NCBI RefSeq assembly: GCF_003086795.1
Contig: NZ_CP026003.1
Location: 81,430-145,429, forward strand
Direction of reading: 5' to 3'
Length of the DNA: 64,000 nt
Source of the DNA: Stenotrophomonas sp. SAU14A_NAIMI4_5
Lineage (GTDB): Bacteria > Pseudomonadota > Gammaproteobacteria > Xanthomonadales > Xanthomonadaceae
A model generated the notes under the pieces. It saw only the letters and a list, made by a program, of their open reading frames with translations, was not told the origin of the DNA and searched no databases. Shown in pieces: positions 35,843-43,233 of the stretch. Position 1 is the first letter of the stretch, and every line of letters starts with the position of its first letter. A program made the translations under genes and the position numbers.

Positions 35843-37819
35843 ATGCACGGTCTGAATCCTCCCCAAGCTGCCGCCGTTCTCCACATCGAGGGCCCCCTGC
35901 TGGTGCTCGCCGGTGCGGGCAGCGGCAAGACGCGCGTGATCGTCGAGAAGATCGCCCACCTGATCAGCTGCGGGCGCTATCCCGCGCGCCGGATCGCGGC
36001 GATCACCTTCACCAACAAGTCGGCCAAGGAAATGCGCGAGCGCGTGGCCAAGCGTCTGCGCGAGCAGGATGCCGACGAGGTGACCATCTGCACCTTCCAC
36101 GCCCTGGGCCTGAAGTTCCTGCAGATCGAACACGCCGCCGTCGGCCTCAAGCGCGGCTTCTCGATCTTCGATGCCGATGATGCCGCTGCGCAGATCAAGG
36201 ATCTGATGTCCGGCGCCAAACCCGATGACATCGAGGACATGAAGAATCTGGTGTCGCGCGCGAAGAACGCCGGCCTGTCGCCCGAGCAGGCGATGGCCGC
36301 CGCGCGCAGCAACCGCGAGAAGGAAGCGGCCAGCGTCTACGAGCGCTACCAGCTGCGCCTGACCGCGTTCAATGCGGTGGACTTCGACGACCTGATCCGC
36401 CTGCCGGTGCAGGTGCTGGAAGAGAACCCGGACATCGCCGTGGCCTGGCGCGAACGCATCGGCTACCTGCTGGTGGACGAATGCCAGGACACCAACGATG
36501 CGCAGTACCGGCTGCTCAAGCAGCTGGCCGGCGACAAGGGCAACTTCACCTGCGTGGGCGACGATGACCAGTCGATCTACGCCTGGCGCGGCGCCAACCC
36601 GGAGAACCTGCAGCAGATGGGGCGCGACTATCCCGCGCTGGAAATCATCAAGCTGGAGCAGAACTACCGCTGCTCCAACCGCGTGCTGCGCGCTGCCAAT
36701 GCGCTCATCGCCAACAATCCGCACGAACACCTGAAGAAGCTGTGGAGCGACCAGGCCGACGGCGAGCGCATCCGCGTGTGGGAGTGCCGCAACAGCGAGC
36801 ACGAAGCAGAGAAGGTCGCCGCCGAGATCGCCTTCGTGGCGCAGTCGCGCAAGGTGCCGTGGAGTGATTTCTGCATCCTGTTCCGCGGCAACTTCCAGTC
36901 GCGGCCGCTGGAAAAGGCAATGCAGCTGCTGCGCATTCCCTACCATCTGACCGGCGGCACCATGTTCCTGGAGCGCCAGGAAGTGAAGGACACGCTGGCC
37001 TGGCTGCGGCTGCTGGTGAACCCGGACGACGATACCGCGTTCATGCGTGCGGTGCAGTCGCCCAAGCGCGATGTTGGCGCCGGCACGCTGGCCAAGCTGG
37101 CCGAGTTGGCACAGGAAAAAGACATCCCGATGGCGCATGCCGCCGAGTCGATCGGCGCGCTGCAGCAGCTGCCGCCGCGCGCGGCCAACAGCCTGGCGCG
37201 CTTCACCGACATCCTGCGTGACCTGCGCGCGCAGACCCGGCAGATCAGCTCCGGCGACATGATCCGCAAGGTCGCCAAGGAATCGGGCCTGCTCAGCGAG
37301 CTGCGCCAGCAGGCCAAGGAAGAGGCCAGCTACCAGCGCCGGGCGAACAACATCGAGGAACTGGCGCAGTGGTTCGAGGGCGGCCCGCGCGGTGCCACCG
37401 CGGCCGACCTGGCCGGCCAGCTGGCGCTGCTCTCGCGCAGCGACAAGGACGAGGGCGGCAACCAGGTACGCATGATGACCATGCACGCGTCCAAGGGCCT
37501 GGAATTTCCCTACGTCTTCATCGTCGGCTGCGAGGACGGCGTGCTGCCGCACCAGGTCAGCCTGGACGAAGGCAACCTGCAGGAAGAGCGGCGCCTGCTG
37601 TACGTGGGCATCACCCGCGCGAAGATCCAGCTGTGGATGAGCTACAGCAAGCTGACGCGCAAGTTCGGCGAGCATGTGCGGCTGAAGCCGAGCCGGTTCT
37701 TCGAGGAGATTCCGGCCGAGGAGATTCAGCGCGATGGCGCGGACCCGGTGGCCGATGCTGCGCGGAAGAAGGAGCGCGCGACGGCGGGGTTGGCGGCGAT
37801 CGAGGCGCTGTTTGATTGA
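35843..37819 (+). CDS. rep: ATP-dependent DNA helicase Rep
   Basis: A 658-residue SF1A helicase. Motifs in order: AGAGSGKT (I), TFTNKSAKEM (Ia), LLVDECQDTN (II), VGDDDQSIYAWRG (III), LEQNYRCSNRVL (IV), MTMHASKGLEFPYVFIVG (V), LLYVGITRAK (VI). The N-terminus MHGLNPPQAAAV and the length match Rep rather than UvrD. It unwinds DNA 3'-5' and helps restart forks. Start is ATG 35843; longer frames extend into the tdk promoter and are rejected. Confidence 0.96.
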   Translation: MHGLNPPQAAAVLHIEGPLLVLAGAGSGKTRVIVEKIAHLISCGRYPARRIAAITFTNKSAKEMRERVAKRLREQDADEVTICTFHALGLKFLQIEHAAVGLKRGFSIFDADDAAAQIKDLMSGAKPDDIEDMKNLVSRAKNAGLSPEQAMAAARSNREKEAASVYERYQLRLTAFNAVDFDDLIRLPVQVLEENPDIAVAWRERIGYLLVDECQDTNDAQYRLLKQLAGDKGNFTCVGDDDQSIYAWRGANPENLQQMGRDYPALEIIKLEQNYRCSNRVLRAANALIANNPHEHLKKLWSDQADGERIRVWECRNSEHEAEKVAAEIAFVAQSRKVPWSDFCILFRGNFQSRPLEKAMQLLRIPYHLTGGTMFLERQEVKDTLAWLRLLVNPDDDTAFMRAVQSPKRDVGAGTLAKLAELAQEKDIPMAHAAESIGALQQLPPRAANSLARFTDILRDLRAQTRQISSGDMIRKVAKESGLLSELRQQAKEEASYQRRANNIEELAQWFEGGPRGATAADLAGQLALLSRSDKDEGGNQVRMMTMHASKGLEFPYVFIVGCEDGVLPHQVSLDEGNLQEERRLLYVGITRAKIQLWMSYSKLTRKFGEHVRLKPSRFFEEIPAEEIQRDGADPVADAARKKERATAGLAAIEALFD

Positions 37820-37832
37820 GCGGAGTGCAGCT

Positions 37833-37896
37833 GTAGAGCCGAGCCCATGCTCGGCTGATCCGTCGATGCGCAAGCCGAGCATGGGCTCGGCTCTAC
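37833..37896 (+). repeat. Paired GTAG/CTAC REP element
   Basis: GTAGAGCCGAGCCCATGCTC and GAGCATGGGCTCGGCTCTAC are inverted with 16 bases between. The same unit sequence recurs at 49300 and 50161. It lies between rep and the GNAT gene, only 29 bases before the GTG start. Confidence 0.87.
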
Positions 37897-37925
37897 AATC
37901 GGCCTATCCCAGCGGAGATCCTCGC

Positions 37926-38450
37926 GTGCATCCCATCGAAAGCGAACGCCTGCGGCTGCGCCGCATCGAGCCGGATCGGGATGCGCTGCCGATGCTGGCA
38001 CTGCTCAATGATCCCGGTTTCATGCGCTTCATCGGTGACCGCAACGTGCGCAGCGAGGAGCAGGCGCGGGAGTACATCGCGCTGCGGGTGCTGCACAGCT
38101 ATGCGCTGAACGGCTTCGGCATGTACGCGATCGAGCGCCTGGCCGATGGCGCGTGGCTGGGCAACGCCGGCCTGGTGCGGCGCGATGGCCTGCCGGGGCC
38201 GGATATCGGCTATGCGGTGCTGTCCGAATTCGCGGGGCAGGGCTACGCCAGCGAGGCGGCGCGGGCAGTGTTCACGCATGCGCGCTCGCAGCTGGACATC
38301 GAGGATCTGTACGGCATCACCGACCTGGACAACGTGGCCTCCGGGCGCATCCTGCTGGGGCTGGGCATGCACGAACGCGGCGTGATCCAGCTGCCGAACG
38401 TGGACAGCGCGAGCCGGTTGTACGCCACGCCGGGGGCGGCCGAGGTTTGA
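37926..38450 (+). CDS. GNAT family N-acetyltransferase (RimJ/RimL-type)
   Basis: A 174-residue acetyltransferase: IESERLRLRRIEPDRD start, ADGAWLGNAGLVRRDGLPG, then DIGYAVLSEFAGQGYASEAA, which contains the acetyl-CoA binding Q-x-x-G-x-A/G signature. Members acetylate ribosomal proteins, antibiotics or small molecules; the substrate is unknown. The start is GTG at 37926, with GGAG 8 bases before and no usable ATG. It ends 4 bases before a REP element. Confidence 0.88.
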   Translation: MHPIESERLRLRRIEPDRDALPMLALLNDPGFMRFIGDRNVRSEEQAREYIALRVLHSYALNGFGMYAIERLADGAWLGNAGLVRRDGLPGPDIGYAVLSEFAGQGYASEAARAVFTHARSQLDIEDLYGITDLDNVASGRILLGLGMHERGVIQLPNVDSASRLYATPGAAEV

Positions 38451-38454
38451 TTGT

Positions 38455-38518
38455 GGTGGGTGCCGACCGTTGGTCGGCACGATTCAAATGCAGTGCCGAC
38501 CAACGGTCGGCACCCACC
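38455..38518 (+). repeat. Paired GTGG-variant REP element
   Basis: GGTGGGTGCCGACCGTTGGT begins the left arm and the right arm is its full complement, CGACCAACGGTCGGCACCCACC. The same 26-base arms occur at 34932 and 34996, so this is a second family with GTGG heads. It sits between convergent GNAT and yceH genes. Confidence 0.85.
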
Positions 38519-38521
38519 CCC

Positions 38522-39178
38522 TCAACCGCCGCGCAGTTCCGCCAGCTGCGCCTGCAGCTCGGCCACCGCGGCTTCCAGCTGGGCCACGCGCTCGGCCAGG
38601 CCGGGGTCGGCCGCTTCGCTGCTGCCACCGCCGCTGCTCGCGTACTTGGCGGCCAGTGCCGCACCGTCCACCTCACCGCACAGCAGGTGCATGTAGCGGT
38701 CCTCGCGCTGACCGCTGGCGCGCGGCAGCACCACCAGCAGGGCGCGCTGCTGCAGGCGCTCGATGGCGTGGCGGGCTTCGTCCACATCGGTGAAGCGGTA
38801 CAGGCGCTCGCTGCGGGTGACCAGCTCGCCCAGGGTCTGCGGCCCGCGCAGCAGCAGCATGGCCAGCAGCACGGTCTGCTGCCGCGTCAGGTCCAGCGCG
38901 CCCTGCAGGCGGTGCTCGTAGCGGTCGGCGCGCGAGGAGAAGTGCTGGCGGGCCAGGCCCAGCGTCTCCAGCTGGCGCAGGGCATGCTGCACGCTGCCGG
39001 CATCGACGTTCATCACCGGCTCGCGGGCGGTCTTCTGGTTGGCCGCCGACTGCGCGGCGTTGACCGTCAGCGGGTAGGTGTCCGGGGTGGTCGCCTCCTT
39101 TTCCACCAGGCAGCCCAGCAGGCGGGCCTGGACGGCATCGAGCAGGGGGACGTCGGGGGTCTGGACGGGATCGGTCAT
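38522..39178 (-). CDS. yceH: YceH family (DUF480) protein
   Basis: A 218-residue protein of the YceH/DUF480 family: [59 protein letters not shown]. The fold is two winged helices, but the function is not known. The C-terminal 35 residues are a predicted coiled coil ([20 protein letters not shown]). Start ATG at 39178 is chosen; an upstream ATG at 39205 lacks a family match. Confidence 0.92.
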   Translation of the reverse strand: MTDPVQTPDVPLLDAVQARLLGCLVEKEATTPDTYPLTVNAAQSAANQKTAREPVMNVDAGSVQHALRQLETLGLARQHFSSRADRYEHRLQGALDLTRQQTVLLAMLLLRGPQTLGELVTRSERLYRFTDVDEARHAIERLQQRALLVVLPRASGQREDRYMHLLCGEVDGAALAAKYASSGGGSSEAADPGLAERVAQLEAAVAELQAQLAELRGG

Positions 39179-39280
39179 GGCGGCCTCCGCAAGGCAACGG
39201 GTCAACCCCGAAGCATAGCCGTGCCACGGTCATCTTTGCCGGTAAAATGGCGGGGTATATCTGATTGCCGGTGAATCCTG

Positions 39281-40204
39281 ATGCGTCGTCCCGTTTCCCT
39301 GTCCCTGACCCTGCTCGCCACTGCGGCGATCGGCCTGTCTGCCTGCAAGCGCGTCGATGCGCCTGCCGCCGAGGCCCCCGCCCCCGACGCCCCGGCCGCG
39401 GCCGCCAAGGCCGACGGTGCGCTTGATGCGACCGCCAACGACAACCTCAATGCCGTGCTGTGGATGCAGCGCGCGCAGGAGTACAAGGCGATCACCGAAC
39501 AGACCTACCGCGCCGCCGCCGACCACCTGGACGCCGCGCTGAAGGAAGCCCACTGGGACGCGCTGGTGCCGGAAGAACGCGGCAACGCGGCCAAGGGCCT
39601 GAAGCCGGCCGTGGTGCTGGACGTGGATGAAACCGTGCTGGACAACTCGCCCTACCAGGCGCGCCTGGTGCGCGACGGCAAGGAATACGACGAGCTGACC
39701 TGGGACCAGTGGGTGGCCGAGAAGAAGGCCAAGGCCATCCCCGGCGTGGTTGATTTCGCCAAGGCCGCCAACGCCAAGGGCGTGACCCTGCTGTACATCT
39801 CCAACCGCGCCGTGCACCTGAAGGACGCGACCCTGGCCAACCTGCGCGAGCAGGGCCTGCCGGTGGCCGACGACAGCGTGTTCCTCGGCCTGGGCACCGT
39901 GGTCAAGGACTGCGAGCAGAACGGCAGCGAGAAGAACTGCCGCCGCCGCCTGGCCGGCCAGCAGTACCGCGTGCTGATGCAGTTCGGCGACCAGATGGGT
40001 GACTTCGTGGAAGTGACCGCCAACACCAACGAAGGCCGCGATGCGCTGCTGCAGCAGTACCACGACTGGTTCGGCGAGCGCTGGTGGATGCTGCCGAACC
40101 CGACCTACGGCGGTTTCGAGCCGGCCCAGTTCAACAACGACTACACCCAGTCGCGCCAGGCCCGCCATGACGCCAAGCGCGCTGCGCTGGATTACGCACC
40201 GTGA
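39281..40204 (+). CDS. HAD-type acid phosphatase lipoprotein (e(P4)/class C)
   Basis: A 307-residue protein. The lipobox IGLSAC places Cys at 22, so it is an outer-membrane lipoprotein. The HAD nucleophile is in [16 protein letters not shown] (DxDxT/V), with Thr/Ser and Lys motifs ([39 protein letters not shown]). Family members such as e(P4) of Haemophilus dephosphorylate NMN, nucleotides and aromatic phosphates. It overlaps pyrF by four bases (GTGA), so nucleotide salvage and pyrimidine synthesis may be linked. Confidence 0.92.
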   Translation: MRRPVSLSLTLLATAAIGLSACKRVDAPAAEAPAPDAPAAAAKADGALDATANDNLNAVLWMQRAQEYKAITEQTYRAAADHLDAALKEAHWDALVPEERGNAAKGLKPAVVLDVDETVLDNSPYQARLVRDGKEYDELTWDQWVAEKKAKAIPGVVDFAKAANAKGVTLLYISNRAVHLKDATLANLREQGLPVADDSVFLGLGTVVKDCEQNGSEKNCRRRLAGQQYRVLMQFGDQMGDFVEVTANTNEGRDALLQQYHDWFGERWWMLPNPTYGGFEPAQFNNDYTQSRQARHDAKRAALDYAP

Positions 40205-40926
40205 GCCGCGTACCGCTGCCGCTGCGCGATGACGAACGGCTGATCTTCGCCCTGGACGTGCCTGACCGCGTGCAGGCGCTGGAATGGGTCGATCGCCTGG
40301 GCGACAGCGTGGCGTTCTACAAGATCGGCATGGAACTGCTCGCCTCCGGCGAGTATTTCCAGGTGCTGGACGAGCTGGCCCGCCGCGACAAGCGCGTGTT
40401 CGTCGACCTGAAGTTCTTCGACATCCCGGCTACCGCCGCGGCGGTCATCAAGCGCCTGTCGCAGTGGCCGGTCAGCTACGCCACCATCCATGGCTGGCAC
40501 CCGGCGATGATGGAGGCCTGCGCGGCCGCCAACAGCAGCGACATGCGCCTGCTGGCGGTGACCGTGCTGACCTCGATGGGGCGCCCGGACCTGGCGCAGA
40601 TGGGCATCGACCGCGAGCCGGTGGACGTGGTGGTCGAGCGCGCGCTGGCCGCCCAGGCCGCCGGCATTGATGGCGTGATCGCCTCCGGCCAGGAGGCCGG
40701 CCCGATCCGTGCCGCCACCGGCGCCGGGTTCTCGATCGTCTGCCCGGGCATCCGTCCGGGTGGCCCGGTCGGCGATGACCAGAAGCGTACCGTCGGCGTG
40801 GCCCAGGCCTTCGCCGACGGCGCCGATGCCATCGTGGTCGGTCGTCCGATCCGCCTGGCCGCCGATCCGCAGGCGGCTGCGCGGGCCATCCAGCAGGAAA
40901 TCGCGTCGGCTCTGGCTGCACGCTGA
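40201..40926 (+). CDS. pyrF: Orotidine 5'-phosphate decarboxylase
   Basis: A 241-residue enzyme: [42 protein letters not shown] holding the Asp-Lys-Asp group, and [20 protein letters not shown]. It makes UMP from OMP, the last step of pyrimidine synthesis. The GTG start overlaps the previous stop codon and is translationally coupled. A strong stem-loop follows the stop. Confidence 0.97.
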   Translation: MSRVPLPLRDDERLIFALDVPDRVQALEWVDRLGDSVAFYKIGMELLASGEYFQVLDELARRDKRVFVDLKFFDIPATAAAVIKRLSQWPVSYATIHGWHPAMMEACAAANSSDMRLLAVTVLTSMGRPDLAQMGIDREPVDVVVERALAAQAAGIDGVIASGQEAGPIRAATGAGFSIVCPGIRPGGPVGDDQKRTVGVAQAFADGADAIVVGRPIRLAADPQAAARAIQQEIASALAAR

Positions 40927-40958
40927 TCCGGCCGGCGCTGCCGGTCACACCGCAATAC

Positions 40959-40993
40959 CGAACGCCATCCCGCTCCGTGCGGGATGGCGTTCG
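40959..40993 (+). terminator. Long hairpin after pyrF
   Basis: CGAACGCCATCCCGC (40959-40973), TCCGT loop and GCGGGATGGCGTTCG (40979-40993) form a perfect 15-bp stem. The tail CATTTGT is only weakly T-rich. It probably stops transcription from pyrF or protects its 3' end. Confidence 0.65.
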
Positions 40994-41145
40994 CATTTGT
41001 GCGCCCGGCGCTGTCGCAGTCGACCCCGCAGCGAAGAACCGTGCGCGCGGTCGCACTGGATCCGGATGTCCCTCCCTCCCAATCGATGTACCGGCGCCGC
41101 TCGCGGCCGTGCCGGTTCCAATCATCCAAGAGGGAGTACACGGAT

Positions 41146-41964
41146 ATGTATCGCAGCACCTCTGCAGTTCTTGCCGGCCTGTTGCTGGCGTTCGCGGCAC
41201 CCGCCTTCGCCGCATCGCAACCGCGCGAAACGCCGCGCATCATCGGCGGCGAGGACGCCCAGCCGGGGCAGTACCCGTTCATGGTCAGCCTGCAGGGCCT
41301 GGCCTTCGGCGACACCGATCACGACCGCCACTTCTGCGGTGGCACCCTCATCTCGCCGTCGTGGGTGCTGACCGCCGCGCACTGCGTGCAGGGCAATTCG
41401 CCCGCCGGCCTGACCATCATCGGCAACCTCACCGCGCTGTCCACCGATGCCGCGCCGCGGGCCTCCAACGTCAAGGCCATCCATATGCATCCGGCCTTCA
41501 ACAGCGGCAATTCGCTGGAACACGACCTCGCCCTGATCCAGCTGGACGCGCCGCTGGCCGACGCGCAGCCGGTGACCCTGCGCCTGCGCCCCGACGCCAG
41601 CTACCTCAAGCCGGGCCGCGACTTCACCGTGATCGGCTGGGGCACCACCGAGGAGGGCGCCGACACGTCGCCCACCCAACTGCAGACGGTGCAGGTGCCG
41701 TTCGTGCCATTTGCCGAGTGCCAGCAGGCCTACGCCGGCGAGCTCGCGCGGGGCAAGGTCATCTGTGCCGGGCGCGAGGGCCTGGACAGCTGCCAGGGCG
41801 ATTCCGGCGGCCCGCTGATGCTCAAGCTGCGCGACGGCTGGACCCAGTTCGGCATCGTCAGCTGGGGCGAGGGCTGCGCGCGGTCCGGCTACCCCGGCGT
41901 TTATGCCCGAATCGCCGAAAAACATGCCGTAGATTTCATTGAAGCGGTCTGGCAGAAGGATTGA
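41146..41964 (+). CDS. Secreted trypsin-like serine protease (S1A)
   Basis: A 272-residue protease with a signal peptide (VLAGLLLAFAAPAFAA). RIIGGEDAQPGQYPFMVSL gives the activation site, cutting at Arg. The triad is visible: His in VLTAAHCV, Asp in HDLALIQL, Ser in DSCQGDSGGPL. The Asp six residues before the Ser (DSCQGDS) predicts cleavage after Arg or Lys. Four Cys are placed for disulphides (FCGG, AHC, and the pair near CQGD and GCAR). A bacterial S1A enzyme of full chymotrypsin type is less common than the subtilisin type. AGGGAG lies 9 bases before ATG 41146. Confidence 0.93.
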   Translation: MYRSTSAVLAGLLLAFAAPAFAASQPRETPRIIGGEDAQPGQYPFMVSLQGLAFGDTDHDRHFCGGTLISPSWVLTAAHCVQGNSPAGLTIIGNLTALSTDAAPRASNVKAIHMHPAFNSGNSLEHDLALIQLDAPLADAQPVTLRLRPDASYLKPGRDFTVIGWGTTEEGADTSPTQLQTVQVPFVPFAECQQAYAGELARGKVICAGREGLDSCQGDSGGPLMLKLRDGWTQFGIVSWGEGCARSGYPGVYARIAEKHAVDFIEAVWQKD

Positions 41965-42014
41965 TTCAATAAAATCAAATATTTAAGTCATGTTACATGA
42001 CGTATTGCCTTAAC

Positions 42015-42134
42015 TTCGGAGGCGGCGTAGCATCGCCGCCATCCGGTCCCTGGGCCGGAGATGTGCCACAACTGTCCACCGGCCTCGCGCCGGTTTGAAG
42101 AGCCTGCGATCCCTGTGATCCGGGCTCTTTTTTT
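42015..42134 (+). ncRNA. Candidate structured small RNA with intrinsic terminator
   Basis: Between the protease gene and the following lipoprotein gene lies a run of four hairpins. These are GGCGGCG/CGCCGCC (42021-42040), TCCGG/CCGGA with inner pairs (42042-42059), ACCGGC/GCCGGT (42078-42094) and AAGAGCC/GGCTCTT (42098-42129), the last followed by seven T. An AT-rich stretch with dyad GTCATGTTACATGAC (41987-42001) sits upstream. This is the shape expected of a stand-alone sRNA ending at a Rho-independent terminator. No family was recognised; it could alternatively be a structured 3' UTR of the protease mRNA. Confidence 0.5.
42098..42134 (+). terminator. Intrinsic terminator with seven-T tail
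   Basis: AAGAGCC (42098-42104) and GGCTCTT (42123-42129) pair across an 18-base loop, then TTTTTTT follows. It terminates the candidate RNA or the protease transcript. Confidence 0.8.
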
Positions 42135-42140
42135 ATCGCC

Positions 42141-42180
42141 GGGGTCGGATCCCTTGCGCGCGCGAAAGGGCTCTGACCCC
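42141..42180 (+). repeat. GGGGTC-type inverted repeat
   Basis: GGGGTCGGATCCCTT and AAGGGCTCTGACCCC are inverted with two mismatches around a GCGCGCGCGA loop. A single GGCTCTGACCCC half occurs also at 34959-34970 inside the composite repeat. It is a second short repeat family, not of the GTAG type. Confidence 0.6.
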
Positions 42181-42279
42181 GCCGATCGGCCCCCTTTCCT
42201 GGCGGAACCGTGACCGCACGGCTTGCCGCTGTCACCTTGCAGGCCGCAAGATGCGGGCCGGTACGGGGAGTCCGATTGC

Positions 42280-43233
42280 ATGAGCCTGGCAGTGCGAGGA
42301 AGGTCCGCGCGTGGATGGGGGCTGGCAGCCATGGTGCTGCTGGCGGTGGCGGCGTGCCGCCAATCCGGCAGCGACCCGGCCAAGCCGGCGGCCGAGCCGG
42401 TGGCGGCGGTGCAGGCCATGGCCCAGCGCCTGGTCGAGGATGACCTGGTCGGCTACGCGCGCCTGTCGGTGCCGCCGGGCCAGTACCAGCGGCTGCAGCA
42501 GGCCTGGACCGACGGCCACAGCCAGTGGCCGCTGGGCGAACTGCCGCTGGGTGACCAGATGCTGCCGATGCTGGCCGCGCTGCGCGAGCCCCAGGCCGCC
42601 GCCCAGCTGCAGCGCAGCTTCGACCGCCAGTTGGCCGGCCAGGCCAGCGCGGTGCGCCAGGCGGCGCAGTCGATGGGCAACTTCGGCGTGCAGTATCTGC
42701 GTCACCAGAAGGGCTACACCCCCAGCCAGCAGACGCATTACATCGCCCTGGTCGAAACCCTGGCCGGTTGGGCACAGGGCGCGCCGATCAGCGACCGGGC
42801 CCGCGCCCGCAGCAGCATCGCCGCGCTGGTCGAGGCCGCCGCCAAGGTCGGCTTCGACAACGAGGACGGCCTGCGTGCAGCCGGCATGGAGGGCAGCCTG
42901 CAGCAGCTGGCGCCGTTCCTGCACACCGTCAAGGCCGTCCTGGCCAGCTACGGGCTGGGCGTGGACGACGCCCTGCGCAGCCTGCGCGGGGAGCTGCTTT
43001 CGGTGGAAGGCGACAACGCCCTGGTCCGCATGGAATACGAGCTGGCCGGGCGCACCCTGCAGCTGCAGCTGCCGCTGAGCCGGCGCGAAGGCCACTGGTA
43101 CCTGACCCGCACCCTGGCCGATACCGATGCCCTGCTGCGCAAGGCCGATGCGGCCCGCGCGGCTGCCGCGCCGGAGCCCGCAGAGGCCCCCGCCGCCGGC
43201 GGGGAAGCGGCAACCACGCCGCCTAAGCCATAA
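42280..43233 (+). CDS. Lipoprotein of unknown function
   Basis: A 317-residue protein with a lipobox VAAC at residues 23-26, so the acylated Cys is near residue 26. The mature part is mostly helical, rich in Ala, Gln and Leu, with no recognised motif (RLVEDDLVGYARLSVPPGQY, FGVQYLRHQKGYTPSQQTHY). The C-terminus is Ala/Pro-rich. GGGGAG lies 9 bases before the ATG. It touches plsB (TAATGG), which suggests cotranscription with phospholipid synthesis, but the link is not established. Confidence 0.8.
   Translation: MSLAVRGRSARGWGLAAMVLLAVAACRQSGSDPAKPAAEPVAAVQAMAQRLVEDDLVGYARLSVPPGQYQRLQQAWTDGHSQWPLGELPLGDQMLPMLAALREPQAAAQLQRSFDRQLAGQASAVRQAAQSMGNFGVQYLRHQKGYTPSQQTHYIALVETLAGWAQGAPISDRARARSSIAALVEAAAKVGFDNEDGLRAAGMEGSLQQLAPFLHTVKAVLASYGLGVDDALRSLRGELLSVEGDNALVRMEYELAGRTLQLQLPLSRREGHWYLTRTLADTDALLRKADAARAAAAPEPAEAPAAGGEAATTPPKP

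Noticed and set aside
42061..42140. Short frame starting MCHNCPPASRRF
   Set aside because: GGAG directly abuts the ATG, and the frame runs through the hairpins and the T-run of the candidate RNA terminator.
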